From Aliidiomarina sp. B3213 (GTDB lineage: Bacteria; Pseudomonadota; Gammaproteobacteria; Enterobacterales; Alteromonadaceae), in NCBI RefSeq assembly GCF_003290085.1, contig NZ_QMKJ01000001.1:310001-374000 (forward strand): DNA of 64,000 bases. Direction: 5' to 3'. Under the pieces are notes generated by a model. The model saw only the letters and a list, made by a program, of their open reading frames with translations. It searched no databases and had not been told where the DNA came from. Shown one piece after another: positions 31,473 through 41,764 of the stretch. Every line of letters begins with the position of its first letter. The stretch's first letter is position 1. The position numbers and the translations under genes were made by a program.

Positions 31473-34021
31473 AGTTTCTCTTTTAACTCATATAGAAATG
31501 CTAGAGCTTGACGCGGACTCAAATCGTCCACGTTGAGTTCTTCTATTCGCTTAATTCGAGGATCTGGAGTATCTACTTGATCAAACAACGTGGGTTGCTC
31601 AACTGATTCCTTCGGACTTTCATTGTCTTTATTTTGTAATTCAAGTTGGTGAAGCTTCTTTCTTGCATGTTCAAGAACAGGCCCGGGTACACCCGCTAGT
31701 TTAGCCACTTGAATACCAAAGCTTTTGCTTGCTGCACCAGGTTCAACCTTGTGTTTAAACGCAATTGAATCGCCTTGTTCTACTGCGTCTAAATGTAGGT
31801 TGAGAACGCCATCGATATCTTTTGTGAGTTCCGTAAGCTCAAAGTAATGTGTCGCAAATAACGTATAAGAGCCTAACTTAGCTAACTGGTGTGCTGTGGC
31901 CCAGGCTAAAGAAAGTCCGTCATAGGTTGACGTACCACGGCCTATTTCGTCCATGAGAACTAAACTATTAGCCGTTGCGTGGTGCAAAATGTTGGCGGTT
32001 TCTGTCATCTCAACCATGAACGTTGAACGGCCAGAGGCTAATTCGTCTGCGGCACCGACACGCGTAAATATTTTGTCGATGGGGCCAATAAGAGCTGAGC
32101 TGGCAGGGATAAAGCAACCCATATGTGCCATTAAAACAATGAGCGCGGTTTGGCGCATAAATGTTGATTTACCCCCCATATTGGGCCCGGTGATAACTTG
32201 AAGCTTTCCGCTTTGTTTAAAAGACACGTCGTTAGGAATAAAAGGCTCATCCTGAGAGTTTTCCACAACGATATGGCGTCCTTCGTTAATTTCCAAAGTT
32301 GGGCCGTTAACGAATTTAGGGCGAGACAGGTTAAGCGACTCGCTACGCTCCGCAAAGTTGGCAAAGACGTCAAGGCGAGCAATTTGCTGTCCTATCTGTT
32401 GTAACACTACTAAGGGCTCTAATAAGCTTTCGATAAGCTGCATATATAAGCTTTTCTCTCTCGCTAGTGCTTGTGACTGACTGGCGAGTACTTTCTCTTC
32501 AAAGCTCTGCAACTCAGGAATAATATAACGCTCTACATTCTTTAACGTTTGTCGTCTTTGATACTCAGCAGGTACGAGTTCTGCGGCGGCCTTGCTGGTT
32601 TCAATGTAATAACCATGAACCTTGTTGTAGCCTATCTTGAGCTGCTGAATCCCGGTGCGCTCACGTTCTTGCTGCTCCAGCTGTTCAAGTTCGGCAACGC
32701 CACCTTGGGCTAACGCTCTTAACTCGTCTAGTTCTGTGTCGTATCCCTTAGCAATTACGCCACCATCACGAATAATGACGGGAGGGTTCTCGATAATCGC
32801 GCGTTTCAGAAGCTGGATGACTTCATCTATTTCAGGCGGATTATCTACGAGCGGGTGTATATCCGCATCGCTAAAGTGTTGTCTTAATATAGCTACTTCT
32901 TTCAGGCTGTCTCGAAGTCTTGAAAGGTCTCGCGGTCTCGCCGTGCCTAGCGCTATTCGGGCTAATATACGCTCTATATCGCCAACTCTGGATAGTGACT
33001 CACGAAGTTCTACGTAGACTGAGTTGGTTAAGCAATTTGTAATAGCGTCCAGTCTGCTTTCTATTTGAGGTATACGGCGTAAAGGTTTATGTAACCATTC
33101 GTGAAGTAGACGACTTCCCATTGCCGTTTGTGTGCGGTTAAGAACTGAGAGCAAAGTATGTGACTGCCCGCCTGAAAGGTTTTGTGTAAGCTCTAAGTTT
33201 TTACGAGTAGCTTTATCTAAAGCGATATAGTCGTCTTCATGTTCTGGAAGTAGGGCTGTTAAATGGGGCAACGCGCTGCGCTGTGTCTCTTTCACGTATT
33301 GCAAGATACAACCGGCAGCGGGTAAACCACGGTGTTCTGACGGTATACCAAACCCTAATAGGTCTTTGACATTAAATTGGCGACACAATGCTTGTGTTGC
33401 ACTGTCTGCATCAAAGTCCCAGACGGGGCGTTTACGTAAACCTGAATGCGTAGCAATAGCAGGTAATAAAGACTCGCCTTCAGGGTAAAGTATTTCTGCT
33501 GGCTGTAAACGTTCAATTTCACTCAGCAACTGATGTTCAGCTTCTATTTCATAGACCTTAAACTGTGCCGTGCTTATTTCGATACTGGCTAAAGAGTAGC
33601 CATTTTGTAGCTTAGTTAGCGCAATTAAGGTGTTGCTTTGTGATGCGTTCAGAAACGACTCATCACTGACGGTTCCAGGCGTCAGTACACGCACAACTTT
33701 TCGTTCTACTGGGCCTTTAGAGGTTGCCGGATCGCCTATTTGCTCACAAATTGCAATGGACTGTCCCATGCGTATAAGACGGGCTAAATAATTGTCGACC
33801 GCGTGATAAGGAACGCCCGCCATAGGAATTGGTGTACCTGCAGACTTACCGCGGTGAGTGAGTGAAATGTCGAGTAGCTCTGCTGCTTTTACGGCGTCTT
33901 GATAAAAAAGTTCGTAAAAGTCACCCATTCGGTAAAAAAGTAAAATATCCTGATGCTCAGCTTTAATTTTAAGGTATTGGCGCATCATAGGGGTGTGAGA
34001 TGATAAATCTGCAGACGTCAT
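31469..34021 (-). CDS. mutS: DNA mismatch repair protein MutS
   Basis: Binds mismatches and recruits MutL. It has 850 residues (E. coli 853). The mismatch-reading Phe-x-Glu lies in the N-terminal GDFYELF; connector, lever and clamp domains follow; the C-terminal ATPase has a Walker [10 protein letters not shown], the DELGRGTS-like signature (here [12 protein letters not shown]) and [11 protein letters not shown]. The C-terminal tail carries the helical tetramerisation segment ([16 protein letters not shown]). It is tail-to-tail with rpoS with an overlap of stop codons, and head-to-head with pncC. Confidence 0.98.
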   Translation of the reverse strand: MTSADLSSHTPMMRQYLKIKAEHQDILLFYRMGDFYELFYQDAVKAAELLDISLTHRGKSAGTPIPMAGVPYHAVDNYLARLIRMGQSIAICEQIGDPATSKGPVERKVVRVLTPGTVSDESFLNASQSNTLIALTKLQNGYSLASIEISTAQFKVYEIEAEHQLLSEIERLQPAEILYPEGESLLPAIATHSGLRKRPVWDFDADSATQALCRQFNVKDLLGFGIPSEHRGLPAAGCILQYVKETQRSALPHLTALLPEHEDDYIALDKATRKNLELTQNLSGGQSHTLLSVLNRTQTAMGSRLLHEWLHKPLRRIPQIESRLDAITNCLTNSVYVELRESLSRVGDIERILARIALGTARPRDLSRLRDSLKEVAILRQHFSDADIHPLVDNPPEIDEVIQLLKRAIIENPPVIIRDGGVIAKGYDTELDELRALAQGGVAELEQLEQQERERTGIQQLKIGYNKVHGYYIETSKAAAELVPAEYQRRQTLKNVERYIIPELQSFEEKVLASQSQALAREKSLYMQLIESLLEPLVVLQQIGQQIARLDVFANFAERSESLNLSRPKFVNGPTLEINEGRHIVVENSQDEPFIPNDVSFKQSGKLQVITGPNMGGKSTFMRQTALIVLMAHMGCFIPASSALIGPIDKIFTRVGAADELASGRSTFMVEMTETANILHHATANSLVLMDEIGRGTSTYDGLSLAWATAHQLAKLGSYTLFATHYFELTELTKDIDGVLNLHLDAVEQGDSIAFKHKVEPGAASKSFGIQVAKLAGVPGPVLEHARKKLHQLELQNKDNESPKESVEQPTLFDQVDTPDPRIKRIEELNVDDLSPRQALAFLYELKEKL

Positions 34022-34141
34022 GTTTATCGTTTCTTATCGTTTTATTTTATGTTGTAGTGATCACGTTTTAGTGATGATGTCATGTTCGCCATAAGAAGCA
34101 AACACAAGGCCTAAACAATCTTAACACAGGAGTGATTGAGG

Positions 34142-34633
34142 ATGGCTACAAGCGATAAAATAAGAGTAGCGCAAATCGCTGAGCAGCTACTCCATAAAAA
34201 ATGGCGATTTGGAACGGCTGAGTCGTGCACTGGTGGTATGATCGCAGGAATTTGCACGAGCTTGCCTGGAAGTTCGCGTTGGTTTGAGGGCGGGATTGTT
34301 AGTTACAGTAACGCCATGAAAGAAAACTTACTGAACGTGAAGCGTGAAACTCTAGAAGAATTTGGTGCCGTTTCAGAGCAGTGTGTTGCTGAAATGGCAC
34401 GAGGAACACAATTTTCGTTGAACTGTGAAGTTACCCTGAGTGTATCAGGTATTGCGGGTCCAGAAGGAGGTAGTGCCCAAAAGCCTGTTGGCACAGTGTG
34501 CTTTGGGTGGGCATTAAAAGATCAGTTATTTCAAGAAACGAAACAGTTTTCGGGTAACCGGGAAGCTATTCGCGAGCAAGCCGCAACGTATGCATTAGCA
34601 AAGCTTGCTAGCTTGTTACAACACCATGGTTAA
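34142..34633 (+). CDS. pncC: Nicotinamide-nucleotide amidase PncC (CinA C-terminal family)
   Basis: Deamidates nicotinamide mononucleotide to nicotinate mononucleotide, salvaging the NMN made by DNA ligase. It has 163 residues, one stand-alone CinA C-terminal domain. The catalytic Ser is in TAESCTGGMIAG at about residue 29, and the motif GIAGPEGGSAQKPVGTV is typical. ATG 34142 is preferred to the in-frame TTG at 34136 because it lies right after ACAGGAG and GAGG. It sits before recA as in E. coli (ygaD-recA). Confidence 0.94.
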   Translation: MATSDKIRVAQIAEQLLHKKWRFGTAESCTGGMIAGICTSLPGSSRWFEGGIVSYSNAMKENLLNVKRETLEEFGAVSEQCVAEMARGTQFSLNCEVTLSVSGIAGPEGGSAQKPVGTVCFGWALKDQLFQETKQFSGNREAIREQAATYALAKLASLLQHHG

Positions 34634-34730
34634 TTACTGTATAAAACATCAGTTCGCTTTTTTTAGATAAATTAAAAACAATAATAAACAAGGCGTTAGA
34701 ATAATATCTCATGAATATCTCTGAACATGC

Positions 34731-34758
34731 TTGATACTGTATAGATAGACAGTATACT
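34731..34758 (+). promoter_or_regulatory. recA promoter with LexA (SOS) box
   Basis: TTGATA (34731-34736), a 16-base spacer and TATACT (34753-34758) form a good sigma-70 promoter. The spacer is exactly the LexA box CTGT-N8-ACAG (34737-34752), extended to TACTGT...ACAGTA at 34735-34754. The whole layout matches that of the E. coli recA promoter. LexA would block RNA polymerase until DNA damage. Confidence 0.95.
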
Positions 34759-34794
34759 AAGAGCCATTCACGAATAAGAAATTGGAGCCACAGC

Positions 34795-35835
34795 ATGAAC
34801 GACAATAAGCAAAAGGCATTAACAGCTGCGTTAGGTCAAATTGAACGTCAATTTGGTAAAGGCGCAATTATGAAGTTGGGTGACAACCGTGCGATGGATA
34901 TTGAGTCTGTATCCACAGGTTCATTAAGTTTGGACATAGCACTTGGAATTGGTGGTTTACCTTGTGGTCGTGTTGTTGAAATCTACGGCCCAGAATCAAG
35001 TGGTAAAACAACGCTTACTTTGCAAGTTATCGCTGAAGCACAGCGTAAAGGTAAAACTTGTGCTTTCGTTGATGCCGAACATGCTTTGGATCCTGTTTAT
35101 GCTGAACGACTAGGCGTAAATGTTGACGAATTGCTTGTGTCACAACCAGACACTGGCGAACAAGCGCTTGAAATTTGCGATATGTTGGTACGCTCTGGGG
35201 CTGTAGATGTCATCATTGTGGACTCTGTGGCGGCTCTAACACCTAAAGCTGAAATTGAAGGTGAAATGGGTGATAGTCATGTTGGCTTGCAAGCCCGACT
35301 TATGTCTCAGGCGTTACGTAAACTAACTGCGAACATTAAAAAGTCGAATACAATGTGTATTTTCATCAACCAAATTCGTATGAAAATTGGTGTGATGTTT
35401 GGTAGCCCTGAAACTACAACGGGTGGTAATGCATTAAAATTCTATTCGTCAGTACGTTTAGATATTCGTCGCATTGGCTCTTTGAAAGAGGGCGATGAAG
35501 TTGTAGGTAACGAAACTCGAGTTAAAGTCGTTAAGAATAAAGTAGCTCCGCCATTTAAAGAAGCGTTGTTCCAGATCATGTACGGAGCAGGTATTTCTAA
35601 AGAGGGTGAGTTAATTGATTTAGGCGTGAAGCATAAGTTAATTGAGAAAGCGGGTGCTTGGTATTCTTATAAAGGCGATAAGATCGGTCAAGGTAAGGCT
35701 AACTCTATGAAATTCCTTGCTGAGAATGTAGATATTTCGCAAGAAATTGAGAAAAAGCTTCGCGATATGTTGCTGTTGAAACCTACTGAGTCTGAAGACG
35801 AAGTACTTGATGCAGAAGTTCCTCCAGCCGAGTAA
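34795..35835 (+). CDS. recA: Recombinase RecA
   Basis: Strand-exchange ATPase and SOS co-protease of 346 residues (E. coli 353). Walker [10 protein letters not shown] (about 67-75), the Walker B region [14 protein letters not shown], the signature [14 protein letters not shown] and the DNA-binding loop GGNALKF are unchanged. The C-terminal tail is acidic ([10 protein letters not shown]), as usual. It is preceded by a LexA-controlled promoter and followed by a strong terminator; recX is not downstream. Confidence 0.99.
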   Translation: MNDNKQKALTAALGQIERQFGKGAIMKLGDNRAMDIESVSTGSLSLDIALGIGGLPCGRVVEIYGPESSGKTTLTLQVIAEAQRKGKTCAFVDAEHALDPVYAERLGVNVDELLVSQPDTGEQALEICDMLVRSGAVDVIIVDSVAALTPKAEIEGEMGDSHVGLQARLMSQALRKLTANIKKSNTMCIFINQIRMKIGVMFGSPETTTGGNALKFYSSVRLDIRRIGSLKEGDEVVGNETRVKVVKNKVAPPFKEALFQIMYGAGISKEGELIDLGVKHKLIEKAGAWYSYKGDKIGQGKANSMKFLAENVDISQEIEKKLRDMLLLKPTESEDEVLDAEVPPAE

Positions 35836-35866
35836 TCAAAGCCTGCAGGAATACATATCAATAATG

Positions 35867-35903
35867 AATGAGGGTCAGTTGCATAACTGACCCTCATTTT
35901 TTT
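35867..35903 (+). terminator. Rho-independent terminator after recA
   Basis: A perfect 14-bp stem (AATGAGGGTCAGTT at 35867-35880 with 35885-35898), a GCAT loop and a run of seven T. It isolates recA as a single-gene unit. Confidence 0.93.
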
Positions 35904-35974
35904 AATATCTGTGAGTTTGTGCCTAATCTGGGTTATGATTTCTACTATGAGAAGAATGACACAGAGGGTAATGC

Positions 35975-37771
35975 ATGAAATCTCGTTTTCTGAGTCTGGT
36001 TTTTGTATTTGGAGTAGTTGCTTGTACACCTGTTTCAGAGCAGGAGCAACAGCAACAACAGGCCGAAACGTCGACAACGCTACACCGAATATTTGATGAC
36101 TATTTCGCAGCGAATTTAGAACTCAATCCGTTAGAAGCTACTTCAATTGGTATTGACACTTACGACTCAGAATTAGGCAATCCATATACAGCTGAATACA
36201 GAGAGCGTTCTGCACTATTAGAAGAGGAGTTTCTCATTGCGCTTAATATGGTCGAGCGCGAATTATTAAATGAAGAAGACCAGCTAAGTTACGACATCTT
36301 TAAGTACAATCGTGAGATGTCGTTGGCGCGATTAGAGCATCCGACACATTTAATTCCATTGAATCAAATGTACAACGTGACAAACCAGTATGCTCAACTT
36401 GGTGCTGGAGGTTCTTTCCAACCATTCCAAGACGAAGAAGATTACCGCCATTGGCTGAGCCGCATGCAACAAATACCCAATGTATTTGATCAGTTAATAG
36501 AAAACATGAATACCGGCATTGAGCAACAGATTGTACAGCCACGTGTTTTGACTGAACGAGTTATAGCTCAAGTTTCTGCGCATTTGGTTGATACAGTGCA
36601 GGAGAGCTTGTTCTACCGTCCATTGAATGATTTTCCGGAGAATATTTCACCTGATCTCCAGGTCGAGCTTTCGGTCGCGTATGAGCAAGTGATTACCGAT
36701 GAGGTACTGCCTGCGTACCAAAAATTACACGACTACCTTGTGGAGACATATTTACCTGCTTCAAGAACTGATAGCTATGGCCTAAGCGCGCTACCTGGCG
36801 GGGAAGAGTGGTATGCATTTGAGGTTTCACGACAAACAACAACTGCATTAACGCCAAGTGAAATTCATAATATTGGCTTGAATGAAGTGAGCCGTATTCA
36901 TGACGAAATACGTGCGATTATGTCTGAAGTTGGTTTTGAAGGTACTTTAGAAGAGTTTTTCGTTTTCACGCGTGACGATCCTCAATTTCATTATGAGTCA
37001 CCAGAGGCAATGCTGGCAGACTACCGAGCCTTTGCCGCGCTTATTGAAGAGCGTGCTCACCTTATTTTTGACCCAGAGTTACTTCCCAATGCAGGTTATG
37101 AAATACGCAGAGTAGAAGCTTTTCGAGAGCAATCTGCTAGCTCTGGTAGCTATTCAGTTCCCTCGGAGGATGGTTCTCGCCCGGGGATATTCTATTTGAA
37201 TACCTATGGTCTTGAAGCCCGACCTACATGGGCAAAAGGTGCACTTACGTTGCATGAGGCTATTCCGGGGCATCATTATCAACTTGCGTTACAACGTGAA
37301 TTAACAGAATTGCCTCGTTTTAGGCGGTTTAGTATTGCCGTAGCTTATGCAGAGGGGTGGGGGCTCTATTCTGAAACACTAGGGGACGAGTTAGGTATTT
37401 ATGGACCGTATGACAGTTACGGGCAGCTTATCGCAGAACTGTGGCGTTCTATACGTTTGGTTGTGGATACAGGAATACATCAATTTGGCTGGTCTAGACA
37501 AGAAGTGTTGGACTATATGTACGCTAACGCGCCTGTAGCCGAAGCTCGTGCTGTTTCAGAAGCCGAACGATTTATGGCTCTGCCAGGTCAGGCAACAGCC
37601 TATAAAATTGGGCAGTTAAAAATAGCTGAGTTAAGAGCTTTGGCGGAAGAGGAACTGGGAGAGAGTTTTTCCCTTAGAGACTTTCACTATGAAGTGCTAA
37701 GAAATGGTTCATTACCACTTGCGATTTTAGAGCAGCAAATAATACGCTGGATAGCGGAGGAAAAGTCTTAA
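35975..37771 (+). CDS. DUF885-family lipoprotein, probable metallopeptidase
   Basis: Secreted lipoprotein of 598 residues. The signal peptide ends at VVAC (Cys at about residue 17), followed by a Gln-rich linker. The remainder is the all-helical DUF885 domain. Its key block is LHEAIPGHHYQ (about residues 427-437), an HExxxGHH zinc-site pattern, with a distal Glu-containing segment (YAEGWGLYSE) that resembles the third ligand of gluzincin peptidases. Members are annotated as peptidases, but substrates are poorly known. It would be anchored in the outer membrane or periplasm and may trim peptides for uptake. Its stop overlaps the stop of the convergent EAL/HDOD gene by four bases. Confidence 0.9.
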   Translation: MKSRFLSLVFVFGVVACTPVSEQEQQQQQAETSTTLHRIFDDYFAANLELNPLEATSIGIDTYDSELGNPYTAEYRERSALLEEEFLIALNMVERELLNEEDQLSYDIFKYNREMSLARLEHPTHLIPLNQMYNVTNQYAQLGAGGSFQPFQDEEDYRHWLSRMQQIPNVFDQLIENMNTGIEQQIVQPRVLTERVIAQVSAHLVDTVQESLFYRPLNDFPENISPDLQVELSVAYEQVITDEVLPAYQKLHDYLVETYLPASRTDSYGLSALPGGEEWYAFEVSRQTTTALTPSEIHNIGLNEVSRIHDEIRAIMSEVGFEGTLEEFFVFTRDDPQFHYESPEAMLADYRAFAALIEERAHLIFDPELLPNAGYEIRRVEAFREQSASSGSYSVPSEDGSRPGIFYLNTYGLEARPTWAKGALTLHEAIPGHHYQLALQRELTELPRFRRFSIAVAYAEGWGLYSETLGDELGIYGPYDSYGQLIAELWRSIRLVVDTGIHQFGWSRQEVLDYMYANAPVAEARAVSEAERFMALPGQATAYKIGQLKIAELRALAEEELGESFSLRDFHYEVLRNGSLPLAILEQQIIRWIAEEKS

Positions 37772-38982
37772 TCTGCGTTAGACAGTGCATTAGCCCAATT
37801 TAAAGCATTAAGATAAAAGCTGGGTAGTTCGTCTTCAGAAACGTGGAGTCGTTCTGCAACGGTTTTTACTTTGGCCCAATTTGCTTTTTCATAGAAACAA
37901 ACCAAGCCTAAACAGAATGCCAAAGGCCCTTTTTTATCGAGAAGGGCTGTTCTTATTTCTGTGCCAAGCTCAATTCTAGACATAATAGTTTGCAGCGGTT
38001 CGTCTAATAAAGCTTCTAACAAAGAAAACATACCTGTAAGGAATGCTTTCTCTGGATCAATTTGAACCTTACATGCAACGGCTATTTGCTCGCACATGTG
38101 TGCGCGCACAATTGATAAGCGAACGAGCTCTGAAGGCTTACTCTCCCCAAGCTGTGCAGCTGCAATAACCGCTGTAAATTTCTTTATTTGTTGCTCGCCT
38201 AGGTAGACTATCGCTTGACGCAAGGACTCTATAGGCTTGGAAATACCGTGAACGGGGGCGTTTACATAACGAAGCAGTTTGTAGGTTATACCCACGTCGC
38301 GAGACATTAATTGATTAATTGAGTCGAAATCAAGTTCCGGTTGGGCGCATGCTTGCAAAAGCTGGGTGTAAATGAGCTGGTTGGGTGTTAATGAGCGTTT
38401 TTGAACTATTTCTGGCCTGGCAAAAAAGTAGCCTTGGAAATATTCAAAACCGTCTTTCATACAGGTTTCAAACTCTTTTTGAGTCTCAACCTTCTCGGCC
38501 AATAATTTAAAGTTTGATGTTTTGGCTAATGCTAGTAGGTCTTCAATTTGGCGCCGGCTACTCGCCATTAAGTCGACTTTAATAATGTCGATAAACTGGA
38601 GTATTGAGTCCCACTCAGGGTTAAAATCGTAATCATCCAGCGCAACTTTGTAGCCCCGTGACTTTAAGCTCTTAATTGCTTCAAAGACTTCCTGGCTAGG
38701 GGTAACGGTTTCTAAGACTTCGACAACGACGTGTTGATTGGGGAGAAACCCCGGAAGGTCTTGTAAAATTCCATTCTCAGAAAAGTTAATAAACGCTAAA
38801 TGTTGGTCTGTAATTTCATTGACGCTATGTTGAAGTTGACTGTTTTCTATTAAGCTAGCCGTTGCTACTTCTGCTGATATATCCGGAAAAGCGTTGTCTG
38901 TTCCATTACGGAACAATAACTCGTACGCAAATAACGCTTTGTTTCTGTCTAGGATTGGTTGGCGCGCAATGTAAAAAAACAT
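37768..38982 (-). CDS. EAL-HDOD signalling protein, likely catalytically inactive
   Basis: Cytoplasmic protein of 404 residues of the YuxH type: an N-terminal EAL-like domain (about 1-195) and a C-terminal HDOD domain (about 200-385). The EAL domain is degenerate. The EAL motif itself reads ELL in AYELLFR, and the segment that should read DDFGTG reads DDYDFN. It probably does not hydrolyse cyclic-di-GMP, though it might bind it or a partner. The HDOD part lacks a complete HD pair and is a protein-interaction fold. Relatives (for example CdgJ of Vibrio) affect motility and biofilm. The gene stands alone, divergent from the rssA-like gene. Confidence 0.88.
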   Translation of the reverse strand: MFFYIARQPILDRNKALFAYELLFRNGTDNAFPDISAEVATASLIENSQLQHSVNEITDQHLAFINFSENGILQDLPGFLPNQHVVVEVLETVTPSQEVFEAIKSLKSRGYKVALDDYDFNPEWDSILQFIDIIKVDLMASSRRQIEDLLALAKTSNFKLLAEKVETQKEFETCMKDGFEYFQGYFFARPEIVQKRSLTPNQLIYTQLLQACAQPELDFDSINQLMSRDVGITYKLLRYVNAPVHGISKPIESLRQAIVYLGEQQIKKFTAVIAAAQLGESKPSELVRLSIVRAHMCEQIAVACKVQIDPEKAFLTGMFSLLEALLDEPLQTIMSRIELGTEIRTALLDKKGPLAFCLGLVCFYEKANWAKVKTVAERLHVSEDELPSFYLNALNWANALSNAD

Positions 38983-39073
38983 AGAAGTTTGGGTTTAATA
39001 TCTTAATTTAAGATTAAAGAGAGATAATATTACTAACAACTCACTAACGCAATGCGAAACAAAGGGGTTTCGG

Positions 39074-40072
39074 ATGAACCGTATTAAAATTGGATTAGCT
39101 TTGGGTTCTGGCGCGGCGCGTGGCTGGGCTCACATTGGTGTAATTAGAGCGCTGCAAGATATGGGAATTGAGCCTGATGTTATAACCGGTACTTCAATAG
39201 GAAGCTTGGTTGGCGGGGCCTACGCGGCCGGAAAGCTTGATGAAATTGAAGAGTGGGTTAGAGACATGGATCGTTGGAAAGTGTTTAATTTACTCGATTT
39301 TGGTTTGTCTAGCGGTGGTGTAATTTCTGGTGAGAAAGTTTTTAATCATGCGCAAGAACGTTTTGGCGACATACTTGTGGAAAATCTAGACAAACCCTTT
39401 GCAGCTGTAGCTACTGATTTATATACCGGCAGAGAAGTTTGGTTAAAAGAGGGTAATTTATTCAAAGTTGCACGTGCTTCCTGTGCGATGCCTGGATTGT
39501 TAGCTCCAAAGATGTTTGACGGAAGATGGTTAGTGGACGGCGCATTGGTTAATCCCGTTCCTGTATCTTTAGCTCGAGCGCTAGAAGCTGACTTTGTTAT
39601 AGCTGTAAATTTGAATTCGCAAATTCACATAGACGATGAGTTAGAACAAGCTAATGAACAGGCGCCTAACACCAAGTCGGAGCAGCCTGCAAAGGATGTA
39701 GAACGTAAGGAAGGAAAAGCTACGGAAAAAGATAAAAACCTATTCCATAATTTTTTGTCGCGTAGCCAATCATACATCGATCAAATAAAGGAGAAATTTT
39801 CTCGTCAGCCGTCTTCTCCCGGCGTATTTGGTGTAATGGCGGGGTCTATCGATATTATGCAAGAGCGGATTACTAAAGCCCGTATGGCGGGCGATCCCCC
39901 TGACGTGTTACTTCAGCCGAAAGTGGGGGATATTGGGTTATTGGAGTTCGAGCTTGGAAAGCATGCAATTGATATTGGTTATAAAACGACTATGGCCATG
40001 AAAGAGCAAATATTGGAAGAGTTACATCATTTAAATATGAGAATTGATGAAGCCCCGAGACCAAAGTCTTAA
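39074..40072 (+). CDS. rssA: Patatin-like phospholipase family protein, RssA-like
   Basis: Predicted serine lipid hydrolase of 332 residues. The oxyanion loop GSGAARGWAH, the nucleophile S41 in GTSIG and the Asp D155 in VDGALVNP form the patatin Ser-Asp dyad. The N-terminal 185 residues match E. coli RssA closely; a charged linker rich in Lys and Glu (about 190-235) and a C-terminal helical part follow. There is no signal peptide, so it is cytoplasmic or peripheral. Its substrate is unknown. The RpoS regulator gene rssB, next to rssA in E. coli, is not here. Confidence 0.9.
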   Translation: MNRIKIGLALGSGAARGWAHIGVIRALQDMGIEPDVITGTSIGSLVGGAYAAGKLDEIEEWVRDMDRWKVFNLLDFGLSSGGVISGEKVFNHAQERFGDILVENLDKPFAAVATDLYTGREVWLKEGNLFKVARASCAMPGLLAPKMFDGRWLVDGALVNPVPVSLARALEADFVIAVNLNSQIHIDDELEQANEQAPNTKSEQPAKDVERKEGKATEKDKNLFHNFLSRSQSYIDQIKEKFSRQPSSPGVFGVMAGSIDIMQERITKARMAGDPPDVLLQPKVGDIGLLEFELGKHAIDIGYKTTMAMKEQILEELHHLNMRIDEAPRPKS

Positions 40073-40082
40073 ATAATAAACA

Positions 40083-40118
40083 AAAAAAGCGCAATGGCTA
40101 AAACCATTGCGCTTTTTT
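40083..40118. terminator. Bidirectional terminator between rssA-like gene and putP
   Basis: An A-tract, stem AAGCGCAATGG (40087-40097) pairing with 40104-40114, a 6-base loop, and a T-tract. It would stop transcripts from both convergent genes. Confidence 0.92.
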
Positions 40119-40130
40119 ATTAGCTTTAAT

Positions 40131-41663
40131 TTATTCGGCTTCTTTACTAAGCACCGCTTCCATATCGTCAAATTCTTTGTCGATAGCGTCTGAAGGAGCT
40201 TCAGTTGCTTTACTTACAAAGTAAATGGCTAGTGCTGAGAGAATAACGCCTGGAACCATTTCATACACGATAGAGCTTAGTGATTCACCTTCAGGCAATA
40301 CCGGTACGTAAATCCAGAACAATACAGTTACCGCACCCACGATCATTCCCGCTAGTGCACCTTGGCGAGTCATTCGTTTCCAATACAAGCTCATAATAAT
40401 TAATGGACCAAATGCAGCACCAAATCCTGCCCAAGCATTACCTACTTGGTCGAGAATAGTACCTTCTGGATTCCATACAAGCGCAATTGCAACGATAGAA
40501 ACGAGGAATACCGAGATACGACCCACCAATACTTGTAACTTATCGCTTGCGTTCTTGTTCAAGAAACTCTTATAGAAGTCTTGAGTAAGAGCACTCGAAG
40601 TTACGAGTAGCTGTGAAGAAATTGTACTCATGATCGCTGCTAAAATGGCTGCTAACAAGAATCCACCAATTAATGGATGAAACAGAATTTGAGACATCAC
40701 GATAAAGATGGTTTCTGAATTATCTAGCGTACCATTATTCACATAATCACCAACGGTTACGTCAGCAGCGTTAATCGACATATAAGCTGCACCCGCTAGA
40801 CCCGTTAACATGGCGCCAATGATTGCGACGGTCATCCAAGTCATACCAATACGGCGAGCAGCTTTAAAGTCTTTTACCGACTTAATAGCCATGAAGCGCA
40901 CGATGATATGTGGCTGTCCGAAATAACCGAAGCCCCATGCGAGTAGTGATATAGTGCCGAAGAAAGTCATCCCGTAGAACGGGTTGAGCATATCAGGACC
41001 TAGTTCTCGGGCCTCTGCTGTGACCGGTGCAATACCGCCCATGTCTGTAAATGCTACGACGGGTACAAGTACTAGCGCGACAAACATAATGCAGCCCTGT
41101 ACGAAGTCCGTCATGCTCACAGCAAGGAAGCCACCTAACAATGTGTAGGCTACAACCACTGCTGCGGTCACAATTAGACCCGTATGGAAGTCCATGCCGA
41201 ACGCATTTTCAAATAAAGTACCGCCTGCGAATACGCCTGAAGCAGTGTAAAGAGTGAAGAAAATAATGATCACTACTGCTGAAATAAGACGCAAAGCTCT
41301 GCTTTTATCCTGAAAACGGTTTTCAAAGTAGTCAGGAATGGTAATAGAGTCTTTTGCAACTTCGGTATATACCCGTAGTCTTGGCGCAACAACTCGATAG
41401 TTGATATAGGCACCTACTACAAGACCTACAGAGAGCCATACTTCCGAGAAGCCAGCTACGAAGAATGCGCCTGGCAGACCCATGAGCATCCAACCACTCA
41501 TGTCTGAAGCACCAGCGGACAATGCTGTAACACCTGGGCCGAGACGACGTCCGCCGAGCATGTAGTCGGAGAGGTCACTTGTCGACTTAACGTAGCCATA
41601 AATACCAATGGCAAGCATTGCGATGAAGTAAATTGCGAGAGAAATCAGCGTACCAGTTTCCAA
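40131..41663 (-). CDS. putP: Sodium/proline symporter PutP
   Basis: Imports proline with Na+ across the inner membrane. It has 510 residues and about 13 membrane helices. The SSF-family signatures are clear: the N-terminal GGRRLGPGVTALSAGASDMSGW in the first helices with the Na+-site Ser and Asp, GFGYFGQPHIIVRFMA in the middle, and the unwound AAILAAIMSTISSQLLVTSS segment that completes the sodium site. The C-terminal tail is acidic. The gene is a single unit; the proline dehydrogenase putA is not in the window. Fits use of proline as carbon source or osmolyte. Confidence 0.96.
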   Translation of the reverse strand: METGTLISLAIYFIAMLAIGIYGYVKSTSDLSDYMLGGRRLGPGVTALSAGASDMSGWMLMGLPGAFFVAGFSEVWLSVGLVVGAYINYRVVAPRLRVYTEVAKDSITIPDYFENRFQDKSRALRLISAVVIIIFFTLYTASGVFAGGTLFENAFGMDFHTGLIVTAAVVVAYTLLGGFLAVSMTDFVQGCIMFVALVLVPVVAFTDMGGIAPVTAEARELGPDMLNPFYGMTFFGTISLLAWGFGYFGQPHIIVRFMAIKSVKDFKAARRIGMTWMTVAIIGAMLTGLAGAAYMSINAADVTVGDYVNNGTLDNSETIFIVMSQILFHPLIGGFLLAAILAAIMSTISSQLLVTSSALTQDFYKSFLNKNASDKLQVLVGRISVFLVSIVAIALVWNPEGTILDQVGNAWAGFGAAFGPLIIMSLYWKRMTRQGALAGMIVGAVTVLFWIYVPVLPEGESLSSIVYEMVPGVILSALAIYFVSKATEAPSDAIDKEFDDMEAVLSKEAE

Positions 41664-41764
41664 AATTAGGCTCCTGTTGTGTACTGAATTAAAAGAAAAT
41701 TAAATGAATATTTATATGATTGTTATCGAAAGGCTTTTCAAATTAACAAAAGTAAAGGTTATTC

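Noticed and set aside
32655-33017. 120-residue Ser-rich open frame antisense to mutS
   Set aside because: Ser/Arg-rich shadow translation of the MutS helical region; no start signal.
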